This document shows, one piece after another, positions 60,491 to 64,000 of a stretch of 64,000 nucleotides of DNA. The DNA is taken from assembly GCF_932276165.1 (NCBI RefSeq), contig NC_064005.1:2232001-2296000 (forward strand), in the 5' to 3' direction. Within the stretch, counting starts at the first letter, position 1, and the number at the start of each line of letters is the position of its first letter. The position numbers were made by a program, and so were the translations under genes. The notes beneath the pieces were generated by a model. That model made no database searches. It was not told where the DNA came from and saw nothing but the letters and a program-made list of their open reading frames with translations. The DNA comes from Plutella xylostella (lineage: Eukaryota; Arthropoda; Insecta; Lepidoptera; Plutellidae).

Positions 60491-61637
60491 GAGTATAGGA
60501 AACGAACTTTCTCAGTAACCTAACTTACAACGATATTCATAATTTACTGAAACCTTATCAGTAGTATAGAGTATAGGATCTAACTTTATCAGTGACCTAT
60601 CTTACAAAAAAATTCATTATGTATTAAACTTTATCGCTACTATAAATATTATATTAATCTAACTTTATCAGTAATCTAACTTACAACCATATTCATAATG
60701 TACCGAACTTTATCAGTAATATATAAAGTATAGGAACCGAACTTTATCAGTAACCTTACTTACAAACATATTCATAATGTATTGAACTTTATCACTAATA
60801 TATAGTATGTAAATCTACCTTATCAGTAACCAACTTACAAACATATTCATCATGTACCAAACATAATCAGTAACATAGATTTTAGGAACCGAACTTTATC
60901 AGTAACCTAACTAACAAACATATACATAATGTACCGAACTTTATCAGTAGCCTAACTCACAAACATATTCCTTATGTATCGAACTTTATCAGTACTATAG
61001 AGTATAGGAACCGAACTTTATCAGTAACCCAACCCACAATCATCTTCCTAATGTACCGAACTTTATCAGTACTGAGTATAGGAACCGAACTTTATCAGTA
61101 ACCCAACTCACAATCATCTTCCTAACGTACCGAACTTTATCAGTACTGAGTATAGGAACCGAACTTTATCAGTAACCCAACTCACAATCATCTTCCTAAT
61201 GTACCGAACTTTATCAGTACTGAGTATAAGAACCGAACTTTATCAGTAACCCAACTCACAATCATCTGCCTAATGTACCGAACTTTATCAGTACTGAGTA
61301 TAGGAACCGAACTTTATCAGTAACCCAACTCACAATCATCTTCCTAATGTACCGAACTTTATCAGTACTGAGTATAGGAACCGAACTTTATCAGTAACCC
61401 AACTCACAATCAACTGCCTAATGTACCGAACTTTATCAGTACTGAGTATAGGAACCGAACTTTATCAGTAACCCAACTCACAATCATCTTACTAATGTAC
61501 CGAACTTTATCAGTACTGAGTATAGGAACCGAACTTTATCAGTAACCCAACTCGTAATCATCTTCCTAATGTACCGAACTTTATCAGTACTGAGTATAGG
61601 TACCGAACTTTATCAGTAACCCAACTCACAAACATAT
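60491..61637 (+). repeat. 74-bp satellite array with GATA-type motif
   Basis: The core 61007-61598 is eight 74-bp units in exact register (61007, 61081, 61155, 61229, 61303, 61377, 61451, 61525), plus a partial at 61599. Each unit contains CCGAACTTTATCAGTA twice, spaced 45 and 29 bp alternately. The left flank (60491-61006) is an older, diverged version with period about 75-85 bp. TTATCA is the inverse of TGATAA, a GATA-factor core. Confidence 0.92.
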
Positions 61638-61767
61638 AATCTGAAATAAATGGATTATTATCATTATTATCATAAACAATGTACTGAACTTTATCAGTAA
61701 CCAATCTGAAATAAATGGATTATTATCATTATCATCATAAACAATGTACTGAACTTTATCAGTACCC
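61638..61767 (+). repeat. Two 65-bp units abutting the satellite
   Basis: Units at 61638 and 61703 read 'aatctgaaataaatggatta', then ATT/ATC triplets, then 'aacaatgtactgaactttat'. The end of each is the satellite motif ACTTTATCAGTA, so this is a second, hybrid repeat unit. Confidence 0.85.
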
Positions 61768-62319
61768 AAACTCATAAATATATGATACAATCTTTAGCAA
61801 GCAGTCTCTCAATAATAATGCCAAAATTGTTTTTACAAAATTACAATGTTTTGGGTGCTGAAAATGCCAGGCAAAGGAGCTACTTCTCTTCCTAAGACTC
61901 TTGCAACCCTAAATAGATCTATGTACGGCGATAAAAGCTTCTAGTTCTGTCCCTCATCGTCAGAACAAGTCCTTGTGCATAAGTTGGTGCTGCTTTTCTG
62001 CCTTTGTCGCCCTATTAGTTTTGTGTTAATTAGGGTTTTCTTTTTATTTGTATGTGATGTAGTTTTAGTTTAGAACTAGACATTTTCCACCAGCACACCG
62101 AATGATGGGATAGGTTGTGTATTACTCATGCCGAAATCAAGTGTACTACGAGAAATTTGTCCAAGAAGGGACCTGTGCATAGGTTATTATTGTTACCTTC
62201 CATTTATTTCTGAAACTGAATAATTTTAATGATAATTTGATATGGAGAGCGAGATCTCCTGGCACAGGTATTTTTATGCTTAATAAATGTGAAAAGTTTT
62301 TGAAATAAACAATTTTTAA

Positions 62320-62544
62320 TTTTTTTTAAAAATTAAAACCTTCTTATACAAGTTTTACTCATACGTTCGAAGCATACTCGACTACGCCTCACAAGTGTGG
62401 AATCCTAGGTACCATGAATGTATAAACTGGGTTGACAAATACAAAAAGATTTTTAGAATACCTGCCCTCCAGGACCGGTATAGCTGTTCCCAGCTAATGA
62501 TGACCGCTGAATGCGTCATCACCTCCTCCATTATCCAACCGTAA
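62320..62544 (+). pseudogene. Non-LTR retrotransposon reverse transcriptase fragment (Jockey/CR1-like)
   Basis: Open from 62320 to the stop at 62542-62544. The frame reads LYKFYSYVRSILDYASQVWN, then PRYHECINWVDKYKKIFR. It fits the conserved C-terminal block 'LY.S.VRS.LEY.S.VW.P.Y..HI..IE..QKKFLR' found after the catalytic domain in Jockey- and CR1-type LINEs. The YADD catalytic core and endonuclease are absent. Sequence at 61840-62300 just upstream (with 'cctaagactcttgcaaccct') may come from another retroelement end. Confidence 0.7.
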
Positions 62545-64000
62545 AATAGCTGACATCATATTTTTCATTATTATTATTCACTGCTTAGTAGACAGCCCTA
62601 CGTGGCCCCTTTTTTTTAAATTAACTTTGTCATTCCGATCACACATATTTTTATTTTATTTTCAATAATACTTATTTGACGTGACTATAAAGCCATGGTC
62701 ATTCCTAACACTAGCACTAGCTGTTGCCTATGATCATCGCTTCGCCTTAAAATGTTTTCCCGTGGACGACTCCCGAACTACCCACCCAACAACTTGCCAT
62801 GGTGGTATTAAACTACTTTCATGAGAATTGACAAATACTTCACTAAAAATGATTTACCAGACTTCATACGGCAAAGACTTGTATGGCAAATGGCAATGGC
62901 AAAATACTCATTTCAATTAATAATCTATGTGTTTCGCATGTAGCCAACTAACGCAATACCAAATAACTTTGCATTCACTAAGGTTGGCATGTGAATTTTC
63001 AAGCGTCTAACTTAAATGGTGCTATGCAATATCCCATAATATGACCGGTACAATTCTGATCAATAACTTTGCTCTAAATCACGTCACGCGGAAATTTTAT
63101 ATTTATGCATTGAATAAAACATTTGACTCTGACCTTGACACCCCCTATTCCCCCTTAGGGGTTGAATATCCCAAAAACCCGTCTTAGTGAGCACCTAAGT
63201 TACAAAATGGACCCCATGCAGCACCAGACTCCCAGCACTTGTAGCTTCTAAGTTTTCGTAAAGACTCAGTGTGCACGTCACATTATAGATTATCTTTTAT
63301 TTCCAATAGGCTGATTTGTGATCATTTTGCTTATCATGGTTACTTTAGTTCGTTTTCTTTTAAAGTTTTTTTTTTTTTTATAATGTCGTTCTCTCCTTTT
63401 GTATGTATTTAAGTTCATAAATAGCGGTTGTTCATAACTCTTACGATTAGATTTGGTTTATTATAGGTATAGTTAAACCTCCCTGTACCATTTAACTAGT
63501 CTACCTAGAGTAACAGTAGAGTGGAAACTTGAGTAACATAGTTTACTTTTGCATCGTTACCTATATTTAAATTTAGTTAAGTTTTCTCAGTATTATAAAA
63601 TAAAATATTAGATATAGATTTGGTATATAACTCTGTAATGTAGAAAATATGTAACTTTTTATGTTACTATTTGTTTATTATTATAATTAAATTATTAAAA
63701 TGTAAAAGTCTAATTCGGAATTTGTTAATTAAATTTACTGGTTTTGAGTGAACTATGCACCATGTATTTATTAAGTTATAAGTTAAGTTGCAATTGTTTC
63801 AGAATGTACATTTACCTATCTATGGTAAAAATATTACATACATAATGTAACTATTATCATATGTTTAAAACAATTGTATTTTTATTTTTATTTTCTTCAA
63901 GAATTTGCACATTTATTGTTTTAAACTAATTTAATGTTTTATTTGGTTAATAGAGTACCTAACTGTTTAAGTTTAGCTAATTTCATTCCATTTTACAATA
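62545..64000. other. Non-coding stretch at the right edge
   Basis: AT-rich. A decayed Helitron-like start (CTAGCTGTTGCC) occurs at 62717-62728. At 63089-63130 'aaattttatatttatgcatt' and 'gaataaaacatttgactct' match the segment at 51626-51672, probably a LINE end. No gene recognised. Confidence 0.5.

Larger units (their letters stand above)
48844..64000. other. Putative gene 2 intron 1 or intergenic DNA
   Basis: 15 kb without a recognisable further exon. It holds the MITEs, SINEs, LINE fragments and satellite array listed separately. Confidence 0.5.

Noticed and set aside
61007..61637. CRISPR-like regular array
   Set aside because: The whole 74-bp unit repeats, with no unique spacers, and the context is an insect genome; it is a tandem satellite.

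Overview
This is animal nuclear DNA, most likely from a moth or butterfly (Lepidoptera). It is AT-rich with long non-coding stretches. Spliced exons have clean GT-AG borders. The interspersed repeats are types common in lepidopterans: tRNA-headed SINEs, 3' tails of RTE and Jockey-like LINEs, a widespread Helitron-like short repeat, and many small inverted-repeat DNA transposons. There are no bacterial-style operons, no rRNA, no CRISPR array and no tRNA gene that stands apart from a SINE.

Layout. Positions 1-23808 hold no recognisable exon. They contain a complete 956-bp hAT-type element with 8-bp target duplications (7083-8038), two Helitron-like repeats, a 120-bp inverted-repeat element and some CpG-richer unexplained patches. 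Positions 23809-47465 carry gene 1 on the + strand. Its four coding exons (23831-24475, 28963-29075, 44719-44884, 45222-45854) join in compatible phases into a 518-residue single-pass membrane protein. The parts are a 215-residue acidic N-terminal region, one transmembrane exon, and a proline-, arginine- and glycine-rich cytoplasmic tail with two tyrosine sorting-type motifs. A 3' UTR of about 1.6 kb ends at two AATAAA signals (47433 and 47444). I do not recognise the family. A possible alternative first exon with a signal-peptide-like start (25326-25544) would splice in phase onto the transmembrane exon.

A second + strand gene seems to begin near 48.5 kb. A 5' UTR-like stretch leads to an ATG at 48807, 12 codons and a strong tandem splice donor (48844). 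The rest of the window would then be its first intron, or intergenic DNA if that exon is not real.

Repeats dominate the rest. Notable ones are a chimeric SINE (40547-40815), a MITE nested inside an RTE tail (51067-51300), two oppositely oriented copies of a hairpin element (41 and 43.5 kb), and a 155-bp near-perfect hairpin (53283-53437). There is also a Harbinger-like MITE with TTA duplications (54367-54563). A 1.1-kb element is built of subterminal GAGCGAC-type repeats in opposite orientation at its two ends (55013-56130). A 74-bp satellite array (60491-61637) carries a GATA-type motif twice per unit.

I found no clear multi-gene novel system. The items most worth following up are the unrecognised membrane protein with its possible alternative N-termini, the subterminal-repeat element and the GATA-motif satellite.
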